This document shows, one piece after another, positions 55,488 through 64,000 of a DNA stretch of 64,000 nucleotides. Source of the stretch: Acidovorax sp. 69. Its GTDB lineage: Bacteria; Pseudomonadota; Gammaproteobacteria; Burkholderiales; Burkholderiaceae_C. Position 1 is the stretch's first letter, and every line of letters starts with the position of its first letter. The stretch lies in the NCBI RefSeq assembly GCF_002797445.1, contig NZ_PGEP01000001.1, positions 1,053,001 to 1,117,000 of the forward strand, given 5' to 3'. The position numbers and the translations under genes were made by a program. A model generated the notes under the pieces. The model was not told where the DNA came from and did no database searches. It saw nothing but the letters and a program-made list of their open reading frames with translations.

Positions 55488-56771
55488 ATGGACACTCTTG
55501 TACTGCTGGGCACGTTCTTCGTGCTGATGATGATCGGCGTGCCGATTGCCTATTCGCTGGGCTTGTCGGCGCTGGTGGGCGCGCTGTGGATAGACCTGCC
55601 GCTCGATGCCGTGATGATCCAGGTGGCCTCGGGCGTCAACAAGTTCTCGCTGCTTGCCATCCCGTTCTTCGTGCTCGCAGGCGCCATCATGGCCGAGGGC
55701 GGCATGGCGCGGCGCCTGGTAGCGTTTGCGGGCGTGCTGGTGGGCTTCATCCGGGGCGGGCTGTCGCTGGTCAATATTCTTGCGTCCACCTTCTTTGGCG
55801 CCATCTCCGGTTCGTCGGTGGCTGATACGGCGTCCATCGGCTCGGTGCTGATCCCCGAGATGGAAAAGAAGGGCTACCCTCGCCCCTTTGCCACGGCCGT
55901 CACCGTGAGCGGTTCGGTGCAGGCCATCCTGATTCCTCCCAGCCACAACGCGGTGCTGTATTCGCTGGCGGCAGGCGGAACGGTGTCGATTGCCGCGCTG
56001 TTCATGGCCGGCGTGCTGCCGGGGCTGCTCATGGGGCTCACGCTCGCGGCGCTGTGCCTGTTCACTGCGCACCGTGAAGGCTACCCCAAGGGCGAGGTCA
56101 TCCCGCTCAAGCAGGCGCTCAAAATCTGTGTGGAGGCACTGTGGGGCCTGATGACCATGGTCATCATCCTGGGGGGCATCTTGTCGGGCATCTTCACGGC
56201 CAACGAGTCGGCGTCGATTGCCGTGGTCTGGGCGTTCTTCGTCACCATGTTCATCTACCGCGACTACAAGTGGCGCGACCTGCCCAAGCTGGTGCACCGC
56301 ACGGTCAAGACCGTCACGGTGGTGATGATCCTCATCGGCTTTGCGGCGGCCTTCGGCTACCTGATGACGATGATGATGATCCCCATGAAGGTCACGGCTT
56401 TCCTCACCAGCCTGTCGGACAACAAGTACGTCATCCTCGCCATGATCAACATCATGCTGCTGCTGCTGGGTTGCCTGATGGACATGTCGCCGCTCATCCT
56501 GATCCTCACACCCATCCTGCTGCCTGTGGTCAAGATGCTGGGTGTGGACCCTGTGCACTTCGGCATGATCATGATGGTCAACCTGGGCATTGGCCTCATC
56601 ACGCCGCCCGTGGGCACGGTGCTGTTCACCGGCGCTGCCGTCGCCAAGCTGCCGTTGGGCGTGGTCACCAAGGCCATGATGCCGTTCTTTGTGGCGCTGT
56701 TTGTGGTGCTGCTGATGGTGACCTATGTGCCTGCCATTTCGCTGTGGCTGCCCCGCGCGATGGGTTTGTGA
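55488..56771 (+). CDS. dctM: TRAP transporter large permease (DctM)
   Basis: 427 residues with about twelve membrane segments. Characteristic blocks are IGVPIAYSLGLSAL, GGMARRLVAFAGVLVGFIRGGLSLVNILASTFFGAISGSSVADTASIGSVLIPEM and PPVGTVLFTGAAVAKLP. It carries out sodium-driven uptake of the ligand delivered by DctP. Confidence 0.95.
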   Translation: MDTLVLLGTFFVLMMIGVPIAYSLGLSALVGALWIDLPLDAVMIQVASGVNKFSLLAIPFFVLAGAIMAEGGMARRLVAFAGVLVGFIRGGLSLVNILASTFFGAISGSSVADTASIGSVLIPEMEKKGYPRPFATAVTVSGSVQAILIPPSHNAVLYSLAAGGTVSIAALFMAGVLPGLLMGLTLAALCLFTAHREGYPKGEVIPLKQALKICVEALWGLMTMVIILGGILSGIFTANESASIAVVWAFFVTMFIYRDYKWRDLPKLVHRTVKTVTVVMILIGFAAAFGYLMTMMMIPMKVTAFLTSLSDNKYVILAMINIMLLLLGCLMDMSPLILILTPILLPVVKMLGVDPVHFGMIMMVNLGIGLITPPVGTVLFTGAAVAKLPLGVVTKAMMPFFVALFVVLLMVTYVPAISLWLPRAMGL

Positions 56772-56777
56772 GCACGC

Positions 56778-57806
56778 ATGGACAAGACGCTGGTATTTGT
56801 CTCCTGCGCCGACAGCGGCGAGCTGCACGTACTGCATTGGGCTGCTGACACGTGGCAACTGCGCACCGAGCAGGTCTTGGCGCTGGGCGGACAACTCATG
56901 CCCATGGCGCTCAGCCCGGATGGCACCCGCCTGTATGTGGCGCGCCGCAGCGACCCGCTGGCCGTGGTCACCCTGGCCGTGGATGCGCGCGCGGGCCGCG
57001 CTGAGGTGCTGGCCGAGGCGCCATTGCCCGCCAGCATGGCCCATCTGGCCACCGATGGCACGGGGCGCTGGCTGCTGAGTGCGTCCTACGGCGCGGACCT
57101 GGTTGCGGTGCTGGCCATTGCCGCCGACGGCGTGGTGGGGGCCGGGCGCGATGCCGCCATCCATGCCACCGGCCGCCACGCCCACAGCGCACTGGCCAGC
57201 CCTGGCAACCGCTTCGTTCTGGCCGCATCGCTAGGGGGCGGGCAGCTGCACCGCTACCGTTTTGACGCCGCCACGGGTGCGTTGCTGCCTACCGATCCTG
57301 CGGTGTTCCCCTTGCCCGCTGGCACAGGCCCCCGGCACCTGCGCTTCAATGCGCAGGGCGACCGCATGTACCTGTTGGGAGAGCTGGACGCCTTTGTGCA
57401 TGTGCTGGCTTGGGATGAAGCGAGCGGTGATCTGCAGCTGCTGCAAAGCCTGCCCACCGTACCGCCGGGCTTTGCAGGCCCTGCCTGGGGTTCCGACCTG
57501 CACCTGAGCCCCGATGGCCGCTGGCTGTACACCAGCGAACGCAACAGCCATACGCTGGCCGGGTTTGCTGTAGATGCGGTCACCGGCCAGTTGTCCCCCA
57601 TCGGGCACTGGCACACCCAGCTACAGCCGCGCGGCTTTGCCATCACCCCCGACGGGCGCTACCTCATGGCGGCAGGGCAGATCAGCCACCGGGTGGGTGT
57701 GCACGCAATCGCCCCCAACAGCGGCGCCCTGACCCAGGTGGCCGAGCATGATGTGGGGCTCAACCCGAACTGGATCACCGTGCTGCCCATGCAGCCAAAA
57801 GCTTGA
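56778..57806 (+). CDS. Beta-propeller lactonase (YbhE/Pgl family)
   Basis: 342 residues with repeated propeller blades (LVFVSCADSGELHVLHW, MALSPDGTRLYVARRS, HLATDGTGRWLLSASYGADLVAVLAI, LRFNAQGDRMYLLGELDAFVHVLAW, LHLSPDGRWLYTSERNSHTLAGFAVD). The fold fits 6-phosphogluconolactonase-type lactonases. Between Udh, which yields an aldaro-lactone, and GarD it most likely hydrolyses that lactone to galactarate or glucarate, comparable to UxuL-type lactonases as I recall them. It starts 6 bp after dctM. Confidence 0.85.
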   Translation: MDKTLVFVSCADSGELHVLHWAADTWQLRTEQVLALGGQLMPMALSPDGTRLYVARRSDPLAVVTLAVDARAGRAEVLAEAPLPASMAHLATDGTGRWLLSASYGADLVAVLAIAADGVVGAGRDAAIHATGRHAHSALASPGNRFVLAASLGGGQLHRYRFDAATGALLPTDPAVFPLPAGTGPRHLRFNAQGDRMYLLGELDAFVHVLAWDEASGDLQLLQSLPTVPPGFAGPAWGSDLHLSPDGRWLYTSERNSHTLAGFAVDAVTGQLSPIGHWHTQLQPRGFAITPDGRYLMAAGQISHRVGVHAIAPNSGALTQVAEHDVGLNPNWITVLPMQPKA

Positions 57807-57822
57807 AGAGACTGTGCCAACG

Positions 57823-59399
57823 ATGAACCGAACCGCCCTCACCATTCGCATGCACCCGGACGACAACGTTGCCATCGTCGCCAACGACGGTGGCCTACCT
57901 GGCGGAACCATGCTGCCCGGCGGCGTGCCAGGCGCTGGCATCACGCTGCGCGACAAAGTGCCCCAAGGCCACAAGGTGGCGCTGCAGGACATTGCCGAAG
58001 GTGCTGTGGTGCGCCGCTACAACGTGCCCATCGGGTACGCTTTGAAGCCCATCCTGGCCGGTAGTTGGGTGCATGAGCGCTTGCTGAAAATGCCATCGGC
58101 CCGTGCGCTGGAGGGCCTGCCCATGGCCACAGTGACGCCGCCGGCGCTGGAGCCACTCACGGGCTATACCTTCGAAGGCTATCGCAACGCCGACGGCTCG
58201 GTGGGCACGCGCAACATCCTGGCCATCACCACCACCGTGCAGTGTGTGGCCGGTGTGGTGGCCAACGCGGTGCACCGCATCAAGACGGAGTTGCTGCCGC
58301 TATACCCGCACGTGGACGACGTGATCGGCCTGGAGCACACCTACGGTTGTGGCGTGGCCATTGACGCACCTGACGCCATCATCCCCATCCGCACGTTGCG
58401 CAATATCAGCCTCAATCCCAACTTTGGGGGTGAGGTCATGGTGGTCAGCCTGGGTTGTGAAAAGCTCCAGCCCGACCGCTTGCTGCCCCCGGCAGCTTTC
58501 CCATCACCGACGAGCGCGATGGCGCCTTGGGCCCCGAGACGGTGTGCCTGCAGGCAGAGGAGCATGTGGGTTTCATGTCCATGCTCGACCACATCGTGCA
58601 AAGTGCGCGCCCCCATCTGGAGCGCCTGAACGCCCGCCGACGCGAGACCGTACCGGCCAGCGAGCTGGTATTGGGCGTGCAGTGTGGTGGCAGCGATGCG
58701 TTTTCCGGTGTCACGGCCAATCCTGCTGTGGGTTTTTGCGCAGATCTCTTGGTGCGCGCGGGCGCCACCGTGATGTTCAGCGAGAACACGGAGGTGCGCG
58801 ACGCCGTCGAGCAGCTCACCAGCCGCGCCGCCACGCCCGAAGTGGCCCAGGCCATCGTGCGTGAACTGGGCTGGTATGACCAGTACCTCGACCGTGGCCG
58901 CGTGGACCGCGCAGCCAACACCACACCGGGCAACAAGGCTGGGGGGCTCTCCAACATCGCCGAAAAGGCCATGGGCTCCATCATCAAGAGTGGCACTGCG
59001 CCCATTTCGCATGTGTTGGCCCCGGGCGAAAAGCTGCGCCCTGACCAGCGTGGTCTGGTGTATGCCGCCACACCGGCCAGTGACTTCATCTGCGGCACAC
59101 TGCAGCTGGCCGCAGGCATGAACCTGCATGTGTTCACCACCGGCCGGGGCACACCCTACGGCCTGGCTGAATGCCCGGTGGTCAAGGTGGCCACGCGCTC
59201 CGACCTGGCACGCCGCTGGCATGATCTGATGGACATCAACGCGGGCAAGATCGCTGACGGAGAGACCAGCATCGAACAGCTGGGCTGGGAGATGTTTCAC
59301 TTGCTGCTCGAAGTGGCCAGCGGTCGCAAAAAAACCTGGGCCGAGCAATGGAATTTGCACAACGCACTGGTGCTTTTCAATCCCGCTCCCGTGACCTGA
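57823..59399 (+). pseudogene. garD: Galactarate dehydratase GarD, interrupted by a one-base frameshift
   Basis: The two pieces together match E. coli GarD along its length. The first part runs in one frame from the ATG at 57823 to about 58485 ([41 protein letters not shown]). The second continues from about 58491 in the frame one base earlier ([51 protein letters not shown], ending LFNPAPVT). A run of five C at 58486-58490 marks the break. With six C the reading becomes [15 protein letters not shown] and a 525-residue protein results (E. coli GarD has 523). All family motifs on both sides are intact, so either the gene is newly broken or the sequence has an error. Confidence 0.85.
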
Positions 59400-59439
59400 A
59401 GAAGATGCCTGCTGGCCCCCCGGCCACTGCCCCTCCCTC

Positions 59440-59465
59440 AACAGCCCTTGCCCGCAAGGGCTGTT
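59440..59465 (+). terminator. Hairpin after garD
   Basis: A perfect 11-bp stem (AACAGCCCTTG and CAAGGGCTGTT) with a 4-base loop CCCG, 41 bp past the garD stop. No T run follows, so termination may be partial. The eamA ATG lies 18 bp beyond. Confidence 0.55.
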
Positions 59466-59482
59466 GTCCTTGAAAGGCCCGC

Positions 59483-60418
59483 ATGGGACATTCCCGTTTT
59501 TCTGACCCCAAGGTGGTGGTGGCCTTGGCGCTGCTGTGTTGCCTGCTTTGGGGCAGCTCCTACCCGGCCATCAAGACCGGTTATGCCTGGTTCGGTATTG
59601 CGCGCAACGACATTCCTGCGCAACTGGTGTTCGCAGGCTGGCGCTTTCTGGGCGCGGGGCTGATCCTGCTGGCCTGGGCCGTGGCAACACGCAGGTCCAT
59701 CTGGGGCTTGGGGGTTGTGGCCGGGCGACAACTGCTGGTATTGGGCCTGGCGCAGACCACGTTGCAATACGTTTTCTTCTATGTGGGCCTGGCCCACACG
59801 ACGGGGGTGAAAGGCTCGATCATGAACGCCACGGGCACCTTCTTCAGCGTGCTGCTGGCCCACTGGGTTTATCACAACGACCGTCTAAGCCACGCCAAGC
59901 TATGGGGTTGTGTGGTCGGCTTTGCGGGCGTCATGGTGGTTAACCTGGGGCGCGGCACGTTGGACATGGACTTCACCCTGCTGGGGGAGGGTTTTGTGGT
60001 GATTGCTGCCTTGGTGCTGGCCGCCGCCAGCATCTACGGCAAGCAAGTGTCTCAGGGCATGGATTCGGTAGTGATGACCGGGTGGCAACTCGGTGTGGGC
60101 GGTGCAGCGCTGTTGGCCATGGGCTGGGGCCTGGGGGGCTCGCTGTCCGGCTTCACATGGGGCTCCGGTGTGTTGCTGGTGTACCTGGCGTTGCTGTCAT
60201 CGGCCGCCTTTTCGCTGTGGAGCATTCTGCTCAAACACAACCGCGTGAGCCAGGTCACGGTGTTCAACTTCACTGTGCCAGTGTTTGGCGCGGCGCTGTC
60301 AGCGTTGTTTTTGGGCGAGGCGCTGCTCGAGTGGAAGAACCTGCTGGCGCTGGTGCTGGTGTGTGTGGGCATCTGGCTGGTCACGCGCGATGCGCCCGCC
60401 GCGTCCACCACCAAATAG
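59483..60418 (+). CDS. EamA family transporter
   Basis: 311 residues with about ten membrane segments in two EamA halves. It starts LALLCCLLWGSSYPAIKTGYAWFG and has FAGWRFLGAGLILLAWAV, TGVKGSIMNATGTFFSVLLAHWV, and in the second half SIYGKQVSQGMDSVVMTGWQLGVGG and FNFTVPVFGAALSALFLGEALLEWKNLLALVLVCVGIWLV. The family exports metabolites. Location in the hexuronate locus hints at relief of an aldarate or keto-acid, but this is inference. Confidence 0.85.
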   Translation: MGHSRFSDPKVVVALALLCCLLWGSSYPAIKTGYAWFGIARNDIPAQLVFAGWRFLGAGLILLAWAVATRRSIWGLGVVAGRQLLVLGLAQTTLQYVFFYVGLAHTTGVKGSIMNATGTFFSVLLAHWVYHNDRLSHAKLWGCVVGFAGVMVVNLGRGTLDMDFTLLGEGFVVIAALVLAAASIYGKQVSQGMDSVVMTGWQLGVGGAALLAMGWGLGGSLSGFTWGSGVLLVYLALLSSAAFSLWSILLKHNRVSQVTVFNFTVPVFGAALSALFLGEALLEWKNLLALVLVCVGIWLVTRDAPAASTTK

Positions 60419-60428
60419 ACTCGCCGTC

Positions 60429-61541
60429 ATGGCTTACTCCCTTTCACGCGACGCGTTTCAACAAGAGCTGCAAGGTCAATGCACTGACCTATTCACCCTG
60501 CGTGGCGCTGGTGGCCTGCAGGTGGCGGTGAGCAACTACGGTGCGCGCCTGGTGCAGGTGGCGGTGCCCGACGGGCAGGGCAGTCTGGTCGACGTAGTGC
60601 TGGGCTATGACAGTCTGCAGGGCTATCTCGCTGGCCAGCTGTCCATGGGCGCTCTGATTGGCCGTTGGGCCGGGCGCTTGCGCGATGGTTTGCTCGTGCT
60701 TCCCGATGGATCGCATCTGCAGCTGCCCACCAACAGTGGCCCGCACCATCACCATGGCGGGCCCCGGGGCAGCCGCTTCCAGGTCTTTGCGGTCGAAGAC
60801 GTGCAGTCTGATGCGCTCACCCTGAGCCATACCTTTCGCGCCGAGGACGACGGCATACCCGGCGACGTGCGCGTGCAGCTTCATCTGCAGGTCACGGCCG
60901 ACAACGCGCTGCATCTGGCCTGGACGGCTGAGGCGCTGCATGCGCCCACGGTGCTCAACCTCACGGGGCATGCGTTCTTCAACCTCTCTGGCCTGGGCAG
61001 CACCCACGGCCACACCTTGCTGGTGCCCGCCAGCCGCTACGTGCCGCTGGCGCCCGATGTGTGCCCCACGGGCGCGCTGGCTGCCGTGCAAGGCACGCCG
61101 TTCGACTTCCGCCAGGCCCGCCGTGTGGGCGAGGCGGTGGCGGAGACGGACGAACAACTGGTCTTGGCCGGTGGGCTGGACCACTACCTGGTGCTGGATG
61201 AACAGGATGCCTCCCATGCCCCTCCCATCTCGGCCATCACCCCAGCCGGCCTGCGCCTGGCCGCGCTGCTCTGCGAGCCGGTGAGTGGCCGTGCCATGGA
61301 GGTGTGGAGCACTGCGCCCGGCGTGCAGGTGTACGCAGGCCACGGCCTCAAGGCCGATCCGGCGCGGGACCGGGGGCGGGGTGCGCTGCAAGGGCACTGG
61401 CTCTGGCAGCCCGGCGACGGCATCTGCCTGGAGCCTATGGAGTACCCCGATGCGCCCAACCACCCGGCCTTTCCCATGCGCTGGCTGGCGCCCGGGGAGG
61501 TGGAGCGTGGCGCGATCGTGTACCGGTTTCGCAGCCTCTGA
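60429..61541 (+). CDS. galM: Aldose 1-epimerase (mutarotase)
   Basis: 370 residues. Motifs are VSNYGARLVQVAVPDGQGSLVDVVLGYDSLQGYLAGQLSMGALIGRWAGRL, the catalytic His in LNLTGHAFFNLSG and the catalytic Glu in CLEPMEYPDAPNHPAFP. It interconverts alpha and beta anomers. Uronate dehydrogenases oxidise the cyclic (beta-pyranose) form, so a mutarotase in this locus makes sense. It starts 10 bp after the EamA gene. Confidence 0.9.
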   Translation: MAYSLSRDAFQQELQGQCTDLFTLRGAGGLQVAVSNYGARLVQVAVPDGQGSLVDVVLGYDSLQGYLAGQLSMGALIGRWAGRLRDGLLVLPDGSHLQLPTNSGPHHHHGGPRGSRFQVFAVEDVQSDALTLSHTFRAEDDGIPGDVRVQLHLQVTADNALHLAWTAEALHAPTVLNLTGHAFFNLSGLGSTHGHTLLVPASRYVPLAPDVCPTGALAAVQGTPFDFRQARRVGEAVAETDEQLVLAGGLDHYLVLDEQDASHAPPISAITPAGLRLAALLCEPVSGRAMEVWSTAPGVQVYAGHGLKADPARDRGRGALQGHWLWQPGDGICLEPMEYPDAPNHPAFPMRWLAPGEVERGAIVYRFRSL

Positions 61542-61617
61542 GCGAAGTCGCTGGCAAGGGGCCGGGTTTTCGGCATGCCGGGCTACCATGTCCCCTGGCT
61601 CTCAACCGAGGTTGCTC

Positions 61618-62607
61618 ATGGATACAAACTACACGCCCAGCACCGACTGGAAAGAGGTGGTGGCCCCTGACGAGGCGCAGCGCTTTGCCGGCTATGCGCG
61701 CCAGTTCGCCGAACTGCAAGTGCGCAAGTCGCAGAAGTACGGCAAGGGACGGGGCCTGCACCGCAAGCAGCTCACCGCAGCGCGGGGCCAGTTGCAGGTG
61801 CTGGGCGATCTGCCCGCGTTTGCGGCCCACGGGCTGTTTGCGCAGACTGCGCAGTACGAGGTGCTGGTGCGCCTGAGCAATGGCGGCATGGACAAGACCT
61901 CCGACCGCAAGCCCGATATCCGGGGCTTTTCGTTCAGCGTGCTGGGCGTACAGGGTGACTTTGCCCTGGGCAATGGCCCCGCCAAAAGCCAGGATTTCAC
62001 GCTCATCAACCAGGAAAAATTTGCCTTTCCCCAAAGTGGCGAATTTGTGGACTTTGTGGTGGCGGCCTCACACGGCGGCGGCGCGCTGATCAAGTTTCTG
62101 GTGCAGCGCCATGGGCTGCTGGGGGCCGCCAGGCAGATCGCCAAAACGGTCAAAACCTTTGGCCGGCCGTTTGGCGGCTTTGCCGCCCATGCCATGCACA
62201 GCGCGGCGCCCATCGCCTGTGGGCCGTATGCGGTGCGCGTGCGCCTGGTGCCCCATGCATCCAACGGCGCACCGGTCACCCAGGTGCAGGACGATTGGAA
62301 TGCCGAGTTCTCGGCCCGCCTGCGCCAGCAGGACTTGTTGTGGGACCTGCAATTGCAGCCCTTTGTGAACGAGGCCACCACCCCCATTGAAGACGCCAGT
62401 GTGGACTGGCCCACGCCCTACACCACCGTGGCGCGGCTGACCCTGCACCGGCAAGATCCAGCGGCCGACCCCACGCTGGCCGCGCAGGTCGAGGCCGCCG
62501 TGTTCGACCCCTGGCAGGCCTTGGCGGCGCACCGCCCTTTGGGCGACGTGATGCGCGCCCGCAAGGTGGTGTACTTTGAAAGCCAGAAGGGGCGCGGGGC
62601 CGCGTAG
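61618..62607 (+). CDS. Catalase-fold haem protein
   Basis: 329 residues, shorter than true catalases (about 480). The core has FAAHGLFAQTAQYEVLVRLSNGGMDKTSDRKPDIRGFSFSVLGV and DFTLINQEKFAFPQSGEFVDFV, matching small catalase-related peroxidases of the SrpA type. I do not see the proximal RxFxYxD haem-ligand motif of classic catalases. The C-terminal half (PYAVRVRLVPHA, NEATTPIEDASVDWP, FDPWQALAAHRPLGDVMRARKVVY) follows the catalase-like family. It may act as a peroxidase or in lipid hydroperoxide chemistry. It is monocistronic, after galM. Confidence 0.8.
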   Translation: MDTNYTPSTDWKEVVAPDEAQRFAGYARQFAELQVRKSQKYGKGRGLHRKQLTAARGQLQVLGDLPAFAAHGLFAQTAQYEVLVRLSNGGMDKTSDRKPDIRGFSFSVLGVQGDFALGNGPAKSQDFTLINQEKFAFPQSGEFVDFVVAASHGGGALIKFLVQRHGLLGAARQIAKTVKTFGRPFGGFAAHAMHSAAPIACGPYAVRVRLVPHASNGAPVTQVQDDWNAEFSARLRQQDLLWDLQLQPFVNEATTPIEDASVDWPTPYTTVARLTLHRQDPAADPTLAAQVEAAVFDPWQALAAHRPLGDVMRARKVVYFESQKGRGAA

Positions 62608-62736
62608 TTTGGGCCGCCGCCAGAGCGGCACACAACTCAGCAAAGCGGCTCTGGCTAGGCGCTGCGCCGCAGGCCGTACGAGTCGCATGACAAGACGCAG
62701 CAACGACGTCAAAAGAGTTTTGGAAGCCGCGTTGAC

Positions 62737-62754
62737 TCTAAGTTTCGTCTAAGT
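62737..62754 (+). promoter_or_regulatory. Direct repeat TCTAAGT with 11-bp spacing before degP
   Basis: TCTAAGT at 62737-62743 recurs at 62748-62754, i.e. with an 11-bp period. OmpR-family response regulators often bind such tandem half-sites. The start codon of degP is 54 bp downstream. A TTGACT overlaps the first copy, but no good -10 is seen. Confidence 0.5.
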
Positions 62755-62807
62755 CTTGGTGCCCACACTGCCCTCCATCGCAACCCCGATCGGAAAGGCA
62801 CCACACC

Positions 62808-64000
62808 ATGAACACAACAACGCTGACCTCTACCCCCCGCCGCCTCATTCTGGCCCTGGTGGCCGCAGGCGCCGTGGGTGCCACGGGCGCGGGCCTCATC
62901 AGCGGGCAGCAGGCGCGCGCTTTGACCCCCACCGCCCCCATCGTGGCGCAGACCCCGTCGGCCCCCGGCGGTGCGTTGCCCAGTTTTGCCCAGATCACCG
63001 CACAAAACGGCCCGGCCGTGGTCAACATCAGCGTCACGGGCACCACCAAGACGGCGGCACTGGCCAACGACGATGACGAGGACGAAGGCCAGCCCGCTGC
63101 ACGCCAGCGCCGTGGCCCACAGATGGACCCCAGCGACCCGTTCTACGAGTTCTTCCGGCAGTTTGGAATCCCCGGCGCAGGCCCTCAGGGCCAGCCCAAT
63201 GTGCCCACACACGGCCAGGGCTCGGGCTTCATCGTCAGCGCTGATGGGTTGGTGTTGACCAACGCCCATGTGGTCAAGGGCGCCAGCGATGTTGTCGTCA
63301 AGCTCACTGACCGGCGCGAGTTCCGCGCCAAGGTGCTGGGTGCCGACCCCAAGACCGACGTGGCCGTGCTCAAGATCGACGCCAAGGACTTGCCCACGGT
63401 GCGCCTGGGCAGCACACGCGACTTACAGGTGGGCGAGTGGGTGCTGGCCATTGGCTCGCCCTTCGGTTTTGAGAACAGCGTGACGGCGGGTGTGGTCAGT
63501 GCCAAGGGCCGCTCGCTGCCCGACGACAGTCTGGTGCCATTTATCCAGACCGATGTGGCGGTCAACCCCGGCAACTCGGGCGGTCCGCTGTTCAATGCGC
63601 GTGGCGAGGTGGTGGGCATCAACTCCCAGATCTACAGCCGCTCGGGCGGCTACCAGGGTGTGTCGTTCTCCATCCCTATCGAGCTGGCCGCCAAGATCAA
63701 GGACCAGATTGTGGCCACCGGCAAGGTGCGCCATGCGCAACTCGGTGTGGCCGTGCAGGAGGTGAACCAGGCGTTTGCCGAGTCGTTTGCGCTCGACAAG
63801 CCTGAGGGCGCGCTGGTGGCCAGCGTTGCCAAGGGCAGCTCGGCCGAGAAGGCTGGACTGCAGGCCGGTGACGTGATCCGCCAGGTGGACGGCCAGCCCA
63901 TTGTGGCCTCGGGCGACCTGCCCGCGTGGGTGGGCCAGGCGCAGCCGGGTCAGCAGGCCAAACTGTCGGTGTGGCGCCAGGGTAAATCGCTGGAGCTGAC
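62808..64000 (+). CDS. degP: DegP/MucD-type periplasmic serine protease, N-terminal 397 residues
   Basis: HtrA-family protease-chaperone for envelope quality control. The gene continues past the right edge. A signal sequence is at the N-terminus (RRLILALVAAGAVGATGAGL, cleavage likely after QQARA). The catalytic triad is His154 (LTNAHVV), Asp184 (PKTDVAVLKI) and Ser257 (NPGNSGGPLF). An acidic linker DDDEDEGQP (88-96) and the LA-loop-like DPFYEFFRQFG precede the domain. The first PDZ domain starts near 305 (QLGVAVQEVNQAFAESFAL). The ATG at 62808 has GGAAAGG upstream. Confidence 0.95.
   Translation, partial: MNTTTLTSTPRRLILALVAAGAVGATGAGLISGQQARALTPTAPIVAQTPSAPGGALPSFAQITAQNGPAVVNISVTGTTKTAALANDDDEDEGQPAARQRRGPQMDPSDPFYEFFRQFGIPGAGPQGQPNVPTHGQGSGFIVSADGLVLTNAHVVKGASDVVVKLTDRREFRAKVLGADPKTDVAVLKIDAKDLPTVRLGSTRDLQVGEWVLAIGSPFGFENSVTAGVVSAKGRSLPDDSLVPFIQTDVAVNPGNSGGPLFNARGEVVGINSQIYSRSGGYQGVSFSIPIELAAKIKDQIVATGKVRHAQLGVAVQEVNQAFAESFALDKPEGALVASVAKGSSAEKAGLQAGDVIRQVDGQPIVASGDLPAWVGQAQPGQQAKLSVWRQGKSLEL

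Noticed and set aside
55365..57185. A 606-codon minus-strand open frame opposite dctM
   Set aside because: Extremely His/Arg/Gln-rich, with no domain; antisense to a typical TRAP permease.
58486..58490. Programmed frameshifting to explain garD
   Set aside because: C5 is a poor slippery site, there is no obvious stimulator, and homologues as I know them are encoded in one frame.
62720..62760. A sigmaE-like promoter (GGAA...TCTAA) before degP
   Set aside because: The spacer is about 20 bases after GGAAGC, too long for a sigmaE promoter.

Overview
The window is a GC-rich chromosomal segment of a betaproteobacterium, most likely Comamonadaceae close to Acidovorax. I base this on protein content and gene order: dusB-fis-purH, yqgE-ruvX-pyrR-pyrB-pseudo-pyrC, a pilGHIJ-chpA cluster beside rubredoxin, thiD and hemL, and an IclR-type PobR divergent from pobA. 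A small palindromic intergenic repeat built around AGCGCTT/AAGCGCT also fits. I see no phage, transposase, CRISPR or plasmid genes. Protein families are assigned by recognition, not by a search.

1-4.6 kb (minus strand): the start of opgG, then glrR, qseG and glrK, a sigma54-activating envelope two-component system behind miaB. The opgG upstream region has a sigma54 -24/-12 element with exact GG-N10-GC spacing. About 130 bp upstream lies a TGTC-N10-GACA dyad, the site I recall for enterobacterial GlrR. This suggests GlrK/GlrR controls periplasmic glucan synthesis here, and it is the best candidate for an undescribed circuit in the window.

4.6-26.4 kb: housekeeping genes. These are miaB, a Met-type tRNA with terminator, an enoyl-CoA hydratase, a ubiH-dsbC-M61 peptidase group, MOSC, ychF, rarD, a two-domain kinase, yqaA, a lipoprotein resembling a catalytically dead VanX/DdpX, dusB-fis, purH and a cytochrome c. 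pobA and pobR flank a three-motif operator. hemL overlaps a ThiD-like kinase.

26.5-37.8 kb: rubredoxin, then the twitching chemosensory genes pilG, pilH, pilI, pilJ and a 2037-residue ChpA/PilL hybrid kinase, ending in a PilU ATPase. No methyltransferase or methylesterase gene is present.

37.8-45.5 kb: photolyase, then a tightly overlapping yqgE-ruvX-pyrR-pyrB-pyrC' run. PyrC' has lost its metal-binding histidines. An acyltransferase and a Yip1-family protein follow.

45.5-50.2 kb: a divergent iron ABC transporter pair (fbpC, fbpB) with a Fur-like box between them, and an orphan sensor kinase.

50.3-61.5 kb: a hexuronate/aldarate oxidation locus. It holds a 2,5-dioxovalerate-type dehydrogenase, a GntR regulator, uronate dehydrogenase, a TRAP transporter (dctPQM), a lactonase, galactarate dehydratase, an EamA exporter and an aldose epimerase. 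Two GntR-type operators lie before the dehydrogenase and before udh. As sequenced, garD is broken by one missing C. No gene for the keto-deoxy-aldarate dehydratase step is visible.

61.6-64 kb: a catalase-fold protein and the start of a DegP/MucD protease.
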